A DNA stretch of 64,000 bases from Liopterus haemorrhoidalis (Eukaryota > Arthropoda > Insecta > Coleoptera > Dytiscidae), in contig OZ020618.1 of assembly GCA_963971575.1 (NCBI GenBank), forward strand, positions 7,938,501-8,002,500, given 5' to 3'. The notes under the pieces are model-generated. The model ran no database searches. It was not told the origin of the DNA and saw only the letters and a list, made by a program, of their open reading frames with translations. This document shows, one piece after another, positions 35,150 to 46,900 of the stretch (position 1 is the stretch's first letter; every line of letters begins with the position of its first letter). The position numbers and the translations under genes were made by a program.

Positions 35150-35700
35150 TAAAATTATACAGTTTTTTGATAATCACATTTATTCATTAATTTGAGTACT
35201 AAAAACTTTTATTTTTTTTTTGTAAACTAAATTTAAATAATTTACGAAAATTCTGCCAATTAATCTGGTCAAAAATTCCTGTTGAACTATTCCGGTTTCC
35301 ATCTATCTTCATTATGGAGAGTTTATTCAGATTTTTAGATCAACCCCTTTGATAGGGTGAGGAACAAACGTTTTTGACATATTTTTGGCAAAAACTAATA
35401 AAATAAAATTGATTTATCAAAAATAAAAATTTGCTTGATCCACGCATTGAGGGTTTCTGAAAGCTTAGCCGAGATTAATCTTTTGGTTAAACTCTGTTAC
35501 AATATACAAGTAACCATAGCAACAATTTTCTAACTATTTGGTTATAGTTAACTAAGCTTTTAGAAAGCGGCCATAAGAGGTTTAATTTGGTATGCCAAAC
35601 TAAAATTTAAAAAAATGTATTTTTTATTAAATACTTACCTAATTGTTTATATTTATCTCAGGATGTGTTTTTTTGAACTCTCGGTATTTTAAAAAAATAA
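35150..35700 (-). mobile_element. HINE-A fragment with a small MITE
   Basis: Blocks such as GGTCAAAAATTCCTGTTGAA and TATTTATCTCAGGATGTG match HINE-A copies B and G. A roughly 120-bp insert at about 35450-35572 has inverted ends TTTCTGAAAGCTTAG / CTAAGCTTTTAGAAAG. Both HINE ends are missing. Confidence 0.5.
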
Positions 35701-35756
35701 ATATAAAAATAAGTTATATTAATATTAATACAAAATACAATAAAAATTAATTAATT

Positions 35757-36191
35757 TTAATGTGAAGTATGGGCTAGTTTCTTCGCACATAATTCGTTAA
35801 AACGCGTATCGTATGAAGAAAGAACTATTGTTGTTTCGTCTTCCACTATTAATCGTGCTCGATATTTTGTTTTAATAACAGCTAATGTGGAAAATCCTGT
35901 TTCGCACATATATGAGGTCACAAAAGGTAAAAGATTTTTTATAGCTTTTGATGATAAGGCGGGATATTCCTTGCTTACTTCCAACCAGAATTTCCCCGGG
36001 TTATTAGGATTGAATTGATCTTTTAGCGAGTTACCACTAGAAAGTTCTATTAATTTTTCCTAAAATTATCATTATATTCGACAGTAAACGATCGAAAAAA
36101 AAATACATATTTGCAATAAACCCGGGACCCCTTGCTGAATCTTACACGCCCCGCCCCCCGGGGGGCGCGACCGTCACTTTGGAAACCACTG
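35757..36191 (-). pseudogene. hAT transposase C-terminus (FAM200/ZBED-like) with one TIR
   Basis: The minus-strand frame (36000 to 35757) reads FWLEVSKEYPALSSKAIKNL, LLPFVTSYMCETGFS, IKTKYRARLIVED and RFNELCAKKLAHTSH, the conserved hAT dimerisation end of Buster/FAM200-like transposases (LLPF.T.Y.CE.GFS...KTK.R.RL). The frame is open but only about 80 codons remain. The transposon end CAGTGGTTTCCAAAGTGACG (minus strand, 36191) lies close by with a GC-rich GCGCCCCCCGG patch. The second TIR was not found and most of the gene is deleted. Confidence 0.85.
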
Positions 36192-36249
36192 GTCTAAACT
36201 ATTATCGAACATTAGATATTTTGTGTTTACGGCGTTGTATACGAATAAT

Positions 36250-36691
36250 AGGGGATACGCATAAAATTTGTATTTCCTTAAAACTACATTACCGTTTGAA
36301 TTTAGATGTCAGAATTTTACTACATTGTTTACATGAAGTTTCAAAACGTTAGAGGCATAATTGAAATACTGCAATATAAGTTATCTATTTTAATATAAAA
36401 TTTAATTCGGTAAACATGTATAAATTGTTTTTATAGAATTAAACTTTATTTTAATTAAAATCACTCTAACTTTACATAACCTATAAAAGTTATACAAACA
36501 AATAAGTTCACAACAGACTATGTACGCCGGTAAGCTAGTAGTGTCATGCGTCAGTTAGAAGGAGTATGACGTATTTATGATTTTTTTAAGCCTTCAAATT
36601 ACAAAATAAAAAATTAAAAATTGTGTTTTATGTTTATATGCAACAAGAGGAATATAATAAAAAATTTTTTAAAAAATCATGCCTATCCTGT
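36250..36691 (-). mobile_element. element family Q, deletion derivative
   Basis: Starts AGGGGATACGCATAAAATTT and ends near AATCATGCCTATCCTGT. It is the same sequence in the opposite orientation as 53208-54142 but lacks about 490 internal bases, including the exon-like ORF. The right end is slightly decayed. The ORF at 36623-36805 is not credible. Confidence 0.8.
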
Positions 36692-37820
36692 ATTAGCATT
36701 ACAGCAACATTAAAAATTGCTAGTATTGCTAAATCATCGTCCAAACTATTTGATGAATGCGTAAATTTTACACTTTTTAAAAATCTTCTTTTACAAAGAG
36801 GTTAACTTAAAGAGTTTTGACAATATATTTTAAGTTTATTGGAAGCCAAAACAGCAAAATCTGCGTTCTACGTTCAACGTTTCATTTCCAAGTTCTTCGT
36901 CTATGTCTATTAGAAACGATTCTTAACTAACTTAGAGACACCTTCAGATTGCTTTACGATGAGCTCTTTTAACGACAATTGTCTAAAATTCAAAATATAA
37001 TTGTGTGCCCGTTATCATTCAAATTAATCCTGAATGATTTTTAATTTTCACATACACAGTATTAATTCCTCTAATCATATTAAAAGCGTAAATATTGAGA
37101 GCGAAAAACGATTTCATTCCACGAAAAAATTAATTAATTTTTAGTTCATAAAACCAATTTGTAACTACTCGTGAAATAATAAATCGAGGTAGTTCATTAA
37201 ATCTAAAATTCCGTATCGCATACTCAACATTCCATATTTCGAATTCACTTCATTTTCTACATAATTTTACACAAATATCCATTAAATTTATCCACATAAC
37301 AATGGAATGCACAAAAATGGAGTCTAGGAATTAAATGAAATACGTGGTCTCCTGTAAAAACAAAAGATTAATCCCTGTATTTTTTGAAGGAATCTCAAAA
37401 TAATATTGTTTTTGTCTGAAAAAACAACTTTTATTGGTGTTTTTAAAGTATATTTTATGTTATTTTGATAAATTTATACGGTATTAAATTATTAAAACTT
37501 TTAAATGCAAATTATTTTTTTGCAAAATTAACATGTTAATTTTCGGTAAGTGTTTTTATTAACATAAATTAATATATTATAAAACTGTTTTTAAATAAAT
37601 ACATGTTAAGGTCGCTAAAATTTGTTAAATTATCGAAACTATGTTAATAAATATAAAAAAAAAAATACTTCGGCTAACGAATGACTCTGCTAATAAATAT
37701 TTTTGCGCAAGGGTCTTACCACGCTTAATGAATTGAAATTCGGCTAACGAATCTCACGAAAACGCCCAGTAATTTTCATTCCAAAATTGATAATGCTAAG
37801 TATGTAATTTTTAGAATATA
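36692..37820. other. region without recognised features
   Basis: AT-rich; no gene or shared repeat seen. Confidence 0.5.
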
Positions 37821-38555
37821 AAAAATTGATGTGAAGTATGAATTTTCACACATTTCAGGGTTTCGCAGGTATATAATAAGTGAAGGCTGAATGTGTAGGA
37901 CAAATTTTGCTTTGTAGTAATCACGGCAAAATGAACGATATTTTTAAAATAATTTATCGTCTGATAATCTAAGAGCTTTAAAAACAAATTTTATGTTTAA
38001 ATTTATTTTTGTTATTTTTAATTTATACCTATTTAGGTTTCTAAATATGTCCAGTATTTTTTGTTTTATACAGCAAAGTTCATTAAGATTTTGAAAATTT
38101 CGCCTATGGCTTCCATTGGTTGTTTTAAGTCATATGCTCCGCCCCGCTGGTTTCGTATACATGACACATAACGAAAATATAATTCCAACAATTCCAACTG
38201 GTTATTAGATTTACGCTCTTAAAAATTAAATGCAACATTTGCCAAAATATAACTAGAATTTTGACAAAATAATTTAAACAAAATAAAAATGTCTCTTCTG
38301 CCCGGGAGCAAACCCTAGTCTGCTGCGTAGCAAGCGAGTAAGCTAACTATTAGACCAGGATACGCCTTCTAGTATAGTGTATTACATAACTATAACTTTT
38401 GCACATTGTCAACCAAAAAAGACAAAAATGCCTTATTTTCCGAAAACATAATCTGATCAAAAATTCCGGTTCACACCAATGTACATTACTTAGATTTTTT
38501 TCAGATTTTTAGTTTAAACCATCTGGACTACAGGGTGTGGGACAATTTTTTTTTT
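37821..38555 (-). mobile_element. HINE-A copy E, 5' end missing
   Basis: The 3' hairpin end (GTGTGAAAATTCATAC on the minus strand) and body are clear, but the microsatellite and 5' subterminal repeat are absent beyond 38555. Carries a tRNA-like module. Confidence 0.6.
38291..38370 (-). other. tRNA-like module inside HINE-A copy E
   Basis: The minus strand has TATCCTGGTCTAATAGTTAG (perfect A box TGGTCTAATAG) and a decayed B box GGGTTTGCTCCCG. Its first 15 or so bases resemble the copy D module, its middle does not. Confidence 0.55.
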
Positions 38556-38648
38556 TACTATGCGGCAATCTAGGCCTTTGGGAACATATTATTATTATTA
38601 TTTAGAAAATAATTTAGGGTGTGCACTTCATATCCTGTATATATAGAC

Positions 38649-39635
38649 CAGGGATTCCCAACTGGGTCCAGGTGGACCCCTTGGGGGTCTATGGAAGTTT
38701 AAAAAGGGTCTATAGTATTCCAGGGGTCTATTAGTAAATTAATTGAATCAAAAAAGCATATATTTTATTTAGCAGACATATTTTCTTTATTTAATAATAT
38801 GCAAAATAAATTACAAGGAAAAAACGTGAATCTCATTCAAACTCGAACAACTTGGTTTCGCTCCAAAATTAATTTGTTTATTTCCACTTTAAATTGAAAT
38901 GATTTTCGATACTTTGAACTTTTGATGCAACTATCTTTTGTTGAAAAAGATATGATTAATGTTGGTGACATTCAAATCTACACTGACCACTTGAAACAAT
39001 TAAAAGAAGATATCAATGCCCGTTATAAAGATTTGGAAAGTTTAGATATCCCGTCTTGGATTATAAATCCATTTGAAAGCGACACAAGCAATATTGATTT
39101 TTCGCTACAAGAAGAATTGATTCAATTGAAGGAGAATTTGAAAGATATAATCAATTTCTAAGCAAGTGGTTATGCCAAATTTTGGAATTGTTAAGATATT
39201 TGCAAAAAAATCGTTAAATTAATTCATATCACCAAACCATTATTTTTAGCGTTCTTACTTGGTTGAGGCTGGACTTAGTCACGTTTACAATTTATTAAGG
39301 AAAACTAGAAATCGATTAAATATTACAGAACGCGGTGATTTACGATTATTATTAACTAATTTTACACCTAACATAAAAAGTATTATGGAAAAGCATCAAC
39401 CACAACCATCGCATTAAATTTAAAAAATATATATATTATAATTATTTACATATTTCAGTAAAATTGAAAAATTGTTTTAAATATATATATTTATATTTGT
39501 TATGTTAGTTCCTGGATTGTCCTTACAACTTCAACTTCATACATGGAGCTTCATATCTATGTATTATAATAAAAAAAATTAGGGGGTCTATTGAAAAAAA
39601 AAGACCCCAAGTAGAAAAAAGGTTGGGAATCCCTG
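38649..39635 (+). mobile_element. hAT transposon, internally deleted, perfect 8-bp duplication
   Basis: Ends CAGGGATTCCCAACTGGG and GGTTGGGAATCCCTG, and ATATAGAC at 38641-38648 and 39636-39643. 987 bp; keeps the C-terminal third of a transposase. Its ends are close to identical, suggesting it is fairly young. Confidence 0.92.
38922..39417 (+). pseudogene. hAT transposase (SCAND3/FAM200-like), C-terminal remnant
   Basis: The first frame reads YTDHLKQLKEDINARYKDLE, SWIINPFESD and LQEELIQLKENL, matching the conserved HLxxLxxDxxxRFxD...INPF...LxxELIxL region of hAT transposases. After a stop and shift it continues with YLVEAGLSHVYNLLRKTRNR, LNITERGDLRLLLTN and a terminal QPQPSH, the C-terminal dimerisation block. 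The DNA-binding and first catalytic parts are missing. Confidence 0.85.
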
Positions 39636-39643
39636 ATATAGAC

Positions 39644-40540
39644 AGTACGCCACTGGTTCCTACATTGTCCAAGATTTAAACCCTCTTATCTGTGCTTCTA
39701 AGGCAATTGTCTGAACACGGAAGGATGGTAGGTGACTTAATAAACATAATGAATATTAAAATTTTCCAGTAATTTTATTTTATTTGACATTTAAAAAGTT
39801 TTAAATAAGACAATTACAATCTTTTGAGACAAGTTGTTTCCGTTTTCATTTTAAAAATAATAACCTCTTTTCTTCATAAATCGTTTTTCCACCAAAGTAA
39901 CAAAAGTTATTAAAACAAAGGAACGAATTCGAAGAAATAAATTCTATTACATTTTGTTCTTTTTATTTGATTGTTTTGAAGAGAGAGAAAGAGAGAGAGA
40001 GAGAAAGATAGAAAGTAACGTTGCTATTCCTGACGAATTAATTAGCTAACCAAACGGAATGACAACAATAAAACTAGGACTGCTGTGGTATGCAGCCAAT
40101 TTAGCTCATATGTCGTGCTGATTGCCTATACTGTTGGGCGTAGCATGTTGAAATCAAAGCTTTATTTGATATTTTCATTATGCGTATAGTGTAATGGATT
40201 TTAATTAATAATTAAGCTGAAAATTTTGTATTACAATTTAACGGGGAAATGGGTTGGTGAAATACACTAAATGTTGTTTTGTATGCATTATATGTTGGCA
40301 GATAAATAATAATTAGTTCAAGGGCCATGTTACTGCGGTATAATTACTCTTTTTAACCATTTTTATTTCACGAAACATGGTTTAGTTAGTTGGAAAAATG
40401 TTCTATTCAATACTATATGCAGTATGCATGCAAAATATATGTCTATAGCAGTGCTTTCCAAGCGGTATATCGCACCGCCTTCGTTTGTCACGACTAAAGA
40501 GTAACGGTGTTGCAAAATTAATGGTTTAACGGTACATATA
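39644..40540. other. spacer with (GA)n tract and a lone hAT-like end
   Basis: 39980-40016 is a GA-rich microsatellite. At 40447 CAGTGCTTTCCAAGCGG resembles a hAT end, but its inverted partner was not found on the far side of the following mariner. Confidence 0.45.
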
Positions 40541-40542
40541 CC

Positions 40543-41794
40543 AGGTCTACAAGTATGAAATGCGGATTTTTTCAAACTTGCCGCGCAAACAGAGTGTATA
40601 GTTTCAACACATATGGCGTTTTGTTAAGTAATCATTAAGTGTCAAATGCGTATAGGTTATAATTTGAAAATTGATCATATAGTTTTGTTTTACTGTGTTA
40701 AAAATGTCAAATTTTGTGCCAAATAAAGAGCATTCGCGGACAGTACTACTGTTTTGTTTTCATTTGACAAAAACTGCTGCTGAATCATACCGACTGCTTC
40801 GAGAAGCTTATGGTGAATATGCTCCATCGCAAGATACGTGTGAACGATGGTTTCGGCGTTTCAAAAGTGAAGATAAAAAAATATGAGGATACAAAATTGG
40901 AAACATTGCTACAGGAAGACGATAGTCAATCACAAAAACAACTAGCAGAGCAGTTAGGCGTTAGTCAATTAGCTGTTTCCAATCGCATACGAGAGATGGG
41001 TAAGATCCAGAAAGTCGGCAGATGGGTTCCACATGCATTGAATGAGAGGCAGATGGAAAAACGCAAAAACACTTGTGAAATTTTGCTTGCACGATACAAA
41101 AGAAAGTCTCTTTTGCATCGTATCATTACTGGCGATGAAAAATGGATTTATTTTAAAAAACCCAAACGCAAAAAATCATGGGTGAACCCAGGCTCACGAT
41201 CCACATCAACTGCAAGACCAAATCGCTTTGGCAAAAAGAGAATGCTCTGTACTTGGTGGGACCAAAAGGGTGTGGTCTATTATGAATTGTTAAAACCTGG
41301 TGAAACAGTTAATACCCAACGCTACCAACAACAACTGATCGAATTGAACCATTCGCTGCTCATAAAACGACCAGAATACGAAGGACCAGAATAACAAGAC
41401 AGCACAAGGTAATCTTTCTTCACGATAACGCTTCATCACATAAGGCAAAAGCAGTTTGCAACACATTGGAGGCAATCAAGTGGGAAGTGCTACCCCATGC
41501 CGCTTACTCAACAGACTTGGCCCCTTCAGATTACCACTTGTTCGCATCGATGGGTCACGCACTTGCCGAGCAGCACTTTTGTTCATATGAAAAAGTGAAA
41601 GAATGGCTAGATGAATGGTTTGCGGGGAAAGGGGAAGAGTTCTACTGGCGAGGTATTCACAAATTGCCTGAAAAATGGGAAAAATGTACAACTTCTAATG
41701 GAGCATACTTTGAATAAATAAAATTTTACTGTTCTTTTGAGTTTAATGTGTTTTATTTTTAAAAAAAATCCGCATTTCATACTTGTAGACCTGG
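40543..41794 (+). mobile_element. Mos1-like mariner (mauritiana-type, DD34D)
   Basis: Inverted ends CCAGGTCTACAAGTATGAAA with TA on both sides (40541-40542, 41795-41796). 1252 bp, with a nearly full-length transposase gene broken in two places. Size and protein match the Mos1 group. Confidence 0.93.
40704..41717 (+). pseudogene. Mos1-like mariner transposase, two frame breaks
   Basis: Opens MSNFVPNKEHSRTVLLFCF with the paired HTH region (TCERWFRRFK; QKQLAEQLGVSQLAVSNR), then WVPHALNERQ (the clamp motif WVPHELNE-like), ITGDEKWIYF (first Asp), FLHDNASSH (second Asp) and LAPSDYHLF (third Asp). I count 34 residues between the last two Asp. The C terminus ends SNGAYFE. A deletion with frame change lies near 40870 (the linker after the first HTH) and a frameshift near 41390. 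All catalytic residues survive, but the protein cannot be made in one piece. It is transcribed left to right inside its TIRs. Confidence 0.93.
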
Positions 41795-41854
41795 TAGTAG
41801 TTGGTTAGTGTGTGGATAGTTGTGCATAAGATAGTTGTGCTTATTCAGAAAATT

Positions 41855-41931
41855 TATTTTTATATAACGGACATTCGGCTATATAGGACACCTCCTCGCC
41901 CGCATTAGTCCGTTATATCGAGGTTCCACTG
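41855..41931. mobile_element. pogo/Tigger-type solo end
   Basis: The minus strand begins CAGTGGAACCTCGATATAAC next to TA at 41932-41933, a characteristic pogo/Tigger TIR; ATATAACGGAC recurs inverted at 41862-41872. The other end is absent. Confidence 0.6.
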
Positions 41932-41933
41932 TA

Positions 41934-42609
41934 TTTGAATTTATTATTTTGCTATACAGTCATGTAAACTTGACCCTTAACATAACTAATATGATTCTTT
42001 GAAATGTTATTTTTGACCATTTGTTATTTCTACTTATTTTTATTATTTGTTGTTTGTTATTTTTCTGTCATACAGAAAATGTAAATTTTTCGTTTTGTTG
42101 TTGTATATACGGTATTCTTTTTATTGTTTTATATAATAATACAGAGTAAATAACATTTTTGTCTATCATGTTTTCTATTTTTCTTTGCAACCACTGTTAT
42201 CTTTTGTGTTTATTTTTTTACAAACGCTTCGAAGCAGAAAATAAATAATACTACAAAAACCTAACCTATAAATAACTCTAAAAAATACTCAAAAAAGTTG
42301 ATTTGTCTTTTGCTTTTTTTTTCAATTATCTTTTAACGGAATAAAAATACAACAGATTTGTATTTTTTCCACTTGACGAGTTTACATCAAAGACAGTTCA
42401 AGCTTTTATTAAAACATAATCATAATGTGTTGGAAAAGAAATATAAAACCGCAAAAAGCGAAAATATTTTTCGATATTTTTAATTTCCTTAAGAAAAAAC
42501 AATAAAGAAACTTAATATCCTGCTTTCAATAAATAATATTGTATTTAAAAACATTTACGATAATAGAGCAATTGTACAAAATAATTCTTCAATTCCATCT
42601 TCCATTTTT
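41934..42609. other. unassigned AT-rich region
   Basis: Nothing recognised. Confidence 0.5.
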
Positions 42610-43120
42610 ACTTGCCCGACCTTAATATATAAGGGGCAAGTATTGTAATCGCGAAAATTTTCGATGTCGAGATTTTGACTGATGACCACGTTTCATGGTC
42701 CAGGGAATCCAAAAAACCTATTTTCGAAGTGCCGTCCGTATGTGTGTGTGTCTGTGTGTGTGTCTGTATGTATACACGATAACTCAAGAACGGTTCAACT
42801 TAGAGAATTCGTTTTGGTACTAAAAAATTCTCCTATTAAATGGGAAGAACCCTAGTGTTTTTTATAAAGATCGTTTGATTAGAAATGGGAGTTTACTCGT
42901 GTCGATTTTAAGATTTTTGCGAATATTTAGCAACAGAAAAATATTTCGAAAAAATTTATTGAACAAAAGTTACTATAAATGCAATAACTAATAACTTTTA
43001 TTTGAGACGTTTTTTGATAAAACGAAAAATTTTGAAATTTTTTTGTAAAATTATTTAAAATTTTTTAGTCTCATTTTTTTCATATTTATATGTAACGTTT
43101 CCATGGTCATGATAATTAAT
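42610..43120 (+). mobile_element. divergent HINE-B copy with GT-type microsatellite
   Basis: The body from GGGAGTTTACTCGTGTCGAT to ATATGTAACGTTTCCATGGTC matches HINE-B closely, but the first 250 bases differ and the repeat at 42738-42775 is GT-rich instead of GTCY. The 3' subterminal repeat and hairpin are missing. Confidence 0.55.
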
Positions 43121-43160
43121 TCGTAACAAGTAAACCAAGCCTTGGACAAAAATTTGTATA

Positions 43161-43578
43161 CAGTCTGTTCCAAACGGTTAAGCGGAACTAAATGGGAATT
43201 TAGTTCTTTTAGGTTGTCACGAGAAGGGACCTTGCTTGGGTTATTTCATTTTTCACGTTGGGATGTCAAAATTTAATATTCCAACAATGAAACCATGGAA
43301 ACGAATGACATATGTCAAAATTAAATATTTTTTTTTAGATATTTTAATGACAAAAAAATAAATAAATGGGAAATTTGTATTAAGAATGACTAATGATGAA
43401 AATGAAAAATCAAAATATAAAGAAATGACATTTTAAAATGATATTAACCTTAACCAAAAAATGTTTATTGTAAGTATGATTTACAAAGCTTAAACAAAAC
43501 GGCCGAAAGGCACGATTTAAACGATAAAAGTAACTAGATTTCAAAATCTAGTTCCACTTAACCGTTTGGAACAGACTC
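43161..43578 (+). repeat. MITE family T, long form
   Basis: 418 bp; inverted ends CAGTCTGTTCCAAACGGTTA / TAACCGTTTGGAACAGACTC, TA on both sides. Nearly identical to the inverted long copy at 57731-58136. The short forms (about 182 bp) share only the ends. Confidence 0.85.
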
Positions 43579-44924
43579 TAGAACATAATTTGATGTATTT
43601 TTGAAGATTTATATAAATATTTAAAAAAAAAAAAATTAAATTAATTTTTTTTTTTAATTTTATTTTTTGGGAGGGCAAGTCTAGCGGAGGTTTCCTTTCG
43701 CCACTGGTTTCTTTTATTGTCTGAAGCTGATCCCACAAAATTAACATTTTTTTGTCTGAATCCGACCCTGTAAAATTATGCGTCGACCCTACATTTTGAT
43801 GTAATTACAGCAAAAAAACAGTTTTTAGCATGTTGGATCCTGCTGGCCTACATCACTTACTATATACTTGCGAAATCCTGAAATTTGTGAAAATTCACTT
43901 CTTTAAATTCTGCTCCTTAAAAAACTGAGTTGTCATTATGATAAATTTAACACATCGATACCGAAACCATTATAATATATGTATTTCAATATAATATTAA
44001 TATATTAATATAATTTAATAAATTAACATCATATATGTCAAAATGACATTTAATTATATTCGATAAGTATTAATTTATTGGAAAAAGCATTTATTAATAT
44101 AATAAATATTGTGAAAATTATATTTACAGTTATTGCTATCGAAAAATTCGGTTGAAATATTTGGTAAATATTATATGAAACATAAATGCGAATTATATTT
44201 AAAATAAAATATAATCAGGTTAAAATTGTAATTGAAATTTATAGTCTGTTTCTTTGGTTTAAGCGGAACTAGATTTTGAAAACCAGTAACTTCGATTGAA
44301 TGAGGTTTTTTATCATTTTCTTCAAGTTTTCTACTTTTATTTTGCCACTACCTTATCCATTTACGTGTTTTATCCAGTAGGGTTATTACCAGCACTCCTT
44401 GACATTTAAAATATTGTCTAAAATCTGTAAAATTTGGAGAATAAAAATACTTTTCTCTTTGTATCTATAAGTATTAGTGTTGTGCTTATCCCCAATTTTC
44501 TACAAATAAACAAGTAATTGATAAAATGACTTTGTTTCGTTTTAACTCGGAAAAGATTAAGGAAAAGAAACAAGAAAATTAGAAACAAGACTGCGACAAT
44601 AATGGAAGTAAACTCGACTAATGCTAACAGGTACTGAAGTGCGAACTTGTCGTGCTCTAACGTAATCGTTGACAACATCTTTAGAGTAATGGCTAAATCA
44701 ATGGCTACCCAGACAACTTTATCTGAAATTTGTCTATTTTTAAGCTTTAATACGATCGCACAATTATTTATAATGAAATGTAATGAACTGGACAGAAAAA
44801 GAAAAGAAAATCAACAGAGTAACAATATGTTGACTACTTAAGACGGATACCCGGTTCCGGATATCCGGTTCGGAATATCTGGTTCTAGTCTCAGTAATGT
44901 GGAATCGTTAAACCCAGAACAGGA
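43579..44924. other. spacer with HINE-A and MITE T fragments
   Basis: 43855-43915 carries a HINE-A 3' end (ATACTTGCGAAATCCTGAAA and a broken hairpin). 44242-44330 is the left half of a MITE T (TAGTCTGTTTCTTTGGTTTA). The remaining short ORFs are not recognised. Confidence 0.5.
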
Positions 44925-44978
44925 TCTTTTTAGGGTTTTGTAGGTATGACCAAAAAACCCTTATACCGTCATTTTGTC

Positions 44979-45020
<42 letters not shown>

Positions 45021-45873
45021 TCGGTAAAAATTGTAGCCAAACGGTTAAACCTAGAGAGTTGAAATTTGGCATGCTTATACAACTCTTTGACCCGCACATA
45101 GTAAAAATACTAAAACATCTAAAAAACATACCCCCCTAAAAATATAAACAAATATGTGCTCATCGAAAACAAAAATATTTTTTTTAAATTATGAGTAGGG
45201 TATCAAATGAAAGCCCTAAGTACGTGGATTAACGATCAAATTTTTATTTTTGAAAAATAAATTATTTTGATGCGATTTTTGCCAAAAATGTGCAAAAAAA
45301 ATTTTGTCCCACACCCTGTAGCCCAGATGGTTTAAACTAAAAATCTAAAAAAATTCCTATAATGTATATTGGTGTGAACCGAAATAGTACAACAGGAATT
45401 TTTGATCAGATTATGTTTTCGGAAAATAACGCATTTTTTGTGGTTTTTGGTTCACAAAGTACAAAAGTTATACCAATGTAAGACACTCACATGCAAGGCG
45501 TACGATGGCGTTATTGGTTAGAGCACTGGTGTCGTAAGCTAAAACTCGCTGGTAAACGAAGGGTTTCGAGTTCGAGTACTGAGTGAATTTTATTTTTTCT
45601 GTTTTTTTTTTGCATTTTTATTATGTTGAAATTATTTTGTCAAAATTCTAGTTATATTTTGATAAATGTTGTATTTAATTTTTAAGAGCGTAAATTTAAT
45701 AATTATCTTATTATATGATTATCAGACGATAAATTATTTTAAAATATCGTTCATTTTGCCGTGATTACTACAAAGTAAAATTTGTCCTACACACTCAGCA
45801 TACCGCCTTCACTTATTATATACCTGCGAAACCCTGAAATGTGTGAATATTCACACTTCACATCAATTTTTTA
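44925..45873 (+). mobile_element. HINE-A copy F, complete
   Basis: T-run, AGGGTTTTGTAGGTAT, (GTCT)n at 44979-45020, body, tRNA-like module, ATACCTGCGAAACCCT, hairpin GTGTGAATATTCACAC, CATCAA, T-run. Closest to copy A, which lies in the opposite orientation. Confidence 0.68.
45495..45585 (+). other. tRNA-like module inside HINE-A copy F
   Basis: TGGCGTTATTGGTTAGAGCA (A-box region) and GAGTTCGAGTAC (B-box-like), then TTTTATTTTTT. Shares most bases with the copy A module. Confidence 0.55.
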
Positions 45874-45899
45874 CCCAATGTTATACAATGATTTTTTTA

Positions 45900-46438
45900 A
45901 TATTTCAAAATCTAAAATTGATAGAAATTTTTTAAAATCACATTCGAATTCATAATTAGTTTTTTTTAATTTTTTTTTATTGCAAATAAAGACTCCTGTG
46001 TATCCGTCTGTTGAAATTCGACCTAAATTAGAGTTCGCAAATACAATCTGGAGCCTAAAAACAATGTCCCACAAAAATCAAATAGAAAAAGTACAAATGA
46101 GATTTGTTAGAAACCTGACTCTGAAACTAACCGCAACATATCCTTTTCGAATCTCTTATGCAATTCAGTTAAAAAGCTAGCTCTCAAGCAAGAAATTTCA
46201 AGCATTAGAATGGAGACGCGACATCCACACTTTGAATTTCGTGTTAAATTATTTAATAATAAATTAGATGCCCCAGAACTTCTTCAAAATTTAAATATTC
46301 GAGTCTCCGACATAAGATTGAGAATTAAAAATGATCACTTTTTCAAAATTTCAGAATCTATGTCACCACTGAACAAAATGCTCAGTCTAGTAAACAAGCA
46401 AGTCTCTGCAATTTATTAATAGATAGCGTTACTTACTT
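45900..46438 (+). pseudogene. CR1/Jockey-like LINE reverse transcriptase, C-terminal part
   Basis: Translation gives RPKLEFANTIW, NQIEKVQMRFVRNLT, then after a frameshift LEWRRDIHTLNFVLKLFNNK, ELLQNLNIRVSDIRLR and MSPLNKMLSLVNK. This matches the pattern R..LEYAS..W....I..IE.VQ..F.R, followed by R..DL..L.KL.N, in the thumb/C-terminal region of CR1/Jockey-clade LINEs. Its 3' UTR continues after a hAT insertion (46447-47524) to about 47985, including TGATGAAGATTTAAATTAAA and AAATCGAAACGTT. Confidence 0.75.
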
Positions 46439-46900
46439 GTTTCAACCAGGGATGGGGAGTTGGAGTCGGAGTCGGGAGTCGGGAGTCGAGGAGTCGAAGC
46501 TTTTTGGAGGAGTCGGAAAAAGTTATCGACTCCCGACTCTTTGACTACATATTTATCAAGGATGAGAACAATCCGAAAGCGAAAGCAAAATACCATACTA
46601 CCAGAATTTGTTAAAGAATGGGAACAGGAACGACATTTTTTCTCTGTTCATGAACGAAAATGAAATTAAAAATATTCAATTCCGGTTTCCTTCATGCTTT
46701 TCAGTTAAAAATGTAGTTAATTTTTAGTAATATCTAATTTTTCTTTTTTTGTATACTTTGTTTATTATGTTAAAACGAAACTAAACTGGATTTTTATTTT
46801 CTCAAGTTTTAACGGGCTTTGTGATTATTTTATGTTTCATGTTGGCAGCTAAAATCTATATGTCAAAAGAAAAAAGTGACATGTTATGAAAAATAAAGTA

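Noticed and set aside
40447..40540. Second hAT element around the Mos1-like mariner
   Set aside because: Only one end-like sequence (CAGTGCTTTCCAAGCGG); no partner beyond 41796.
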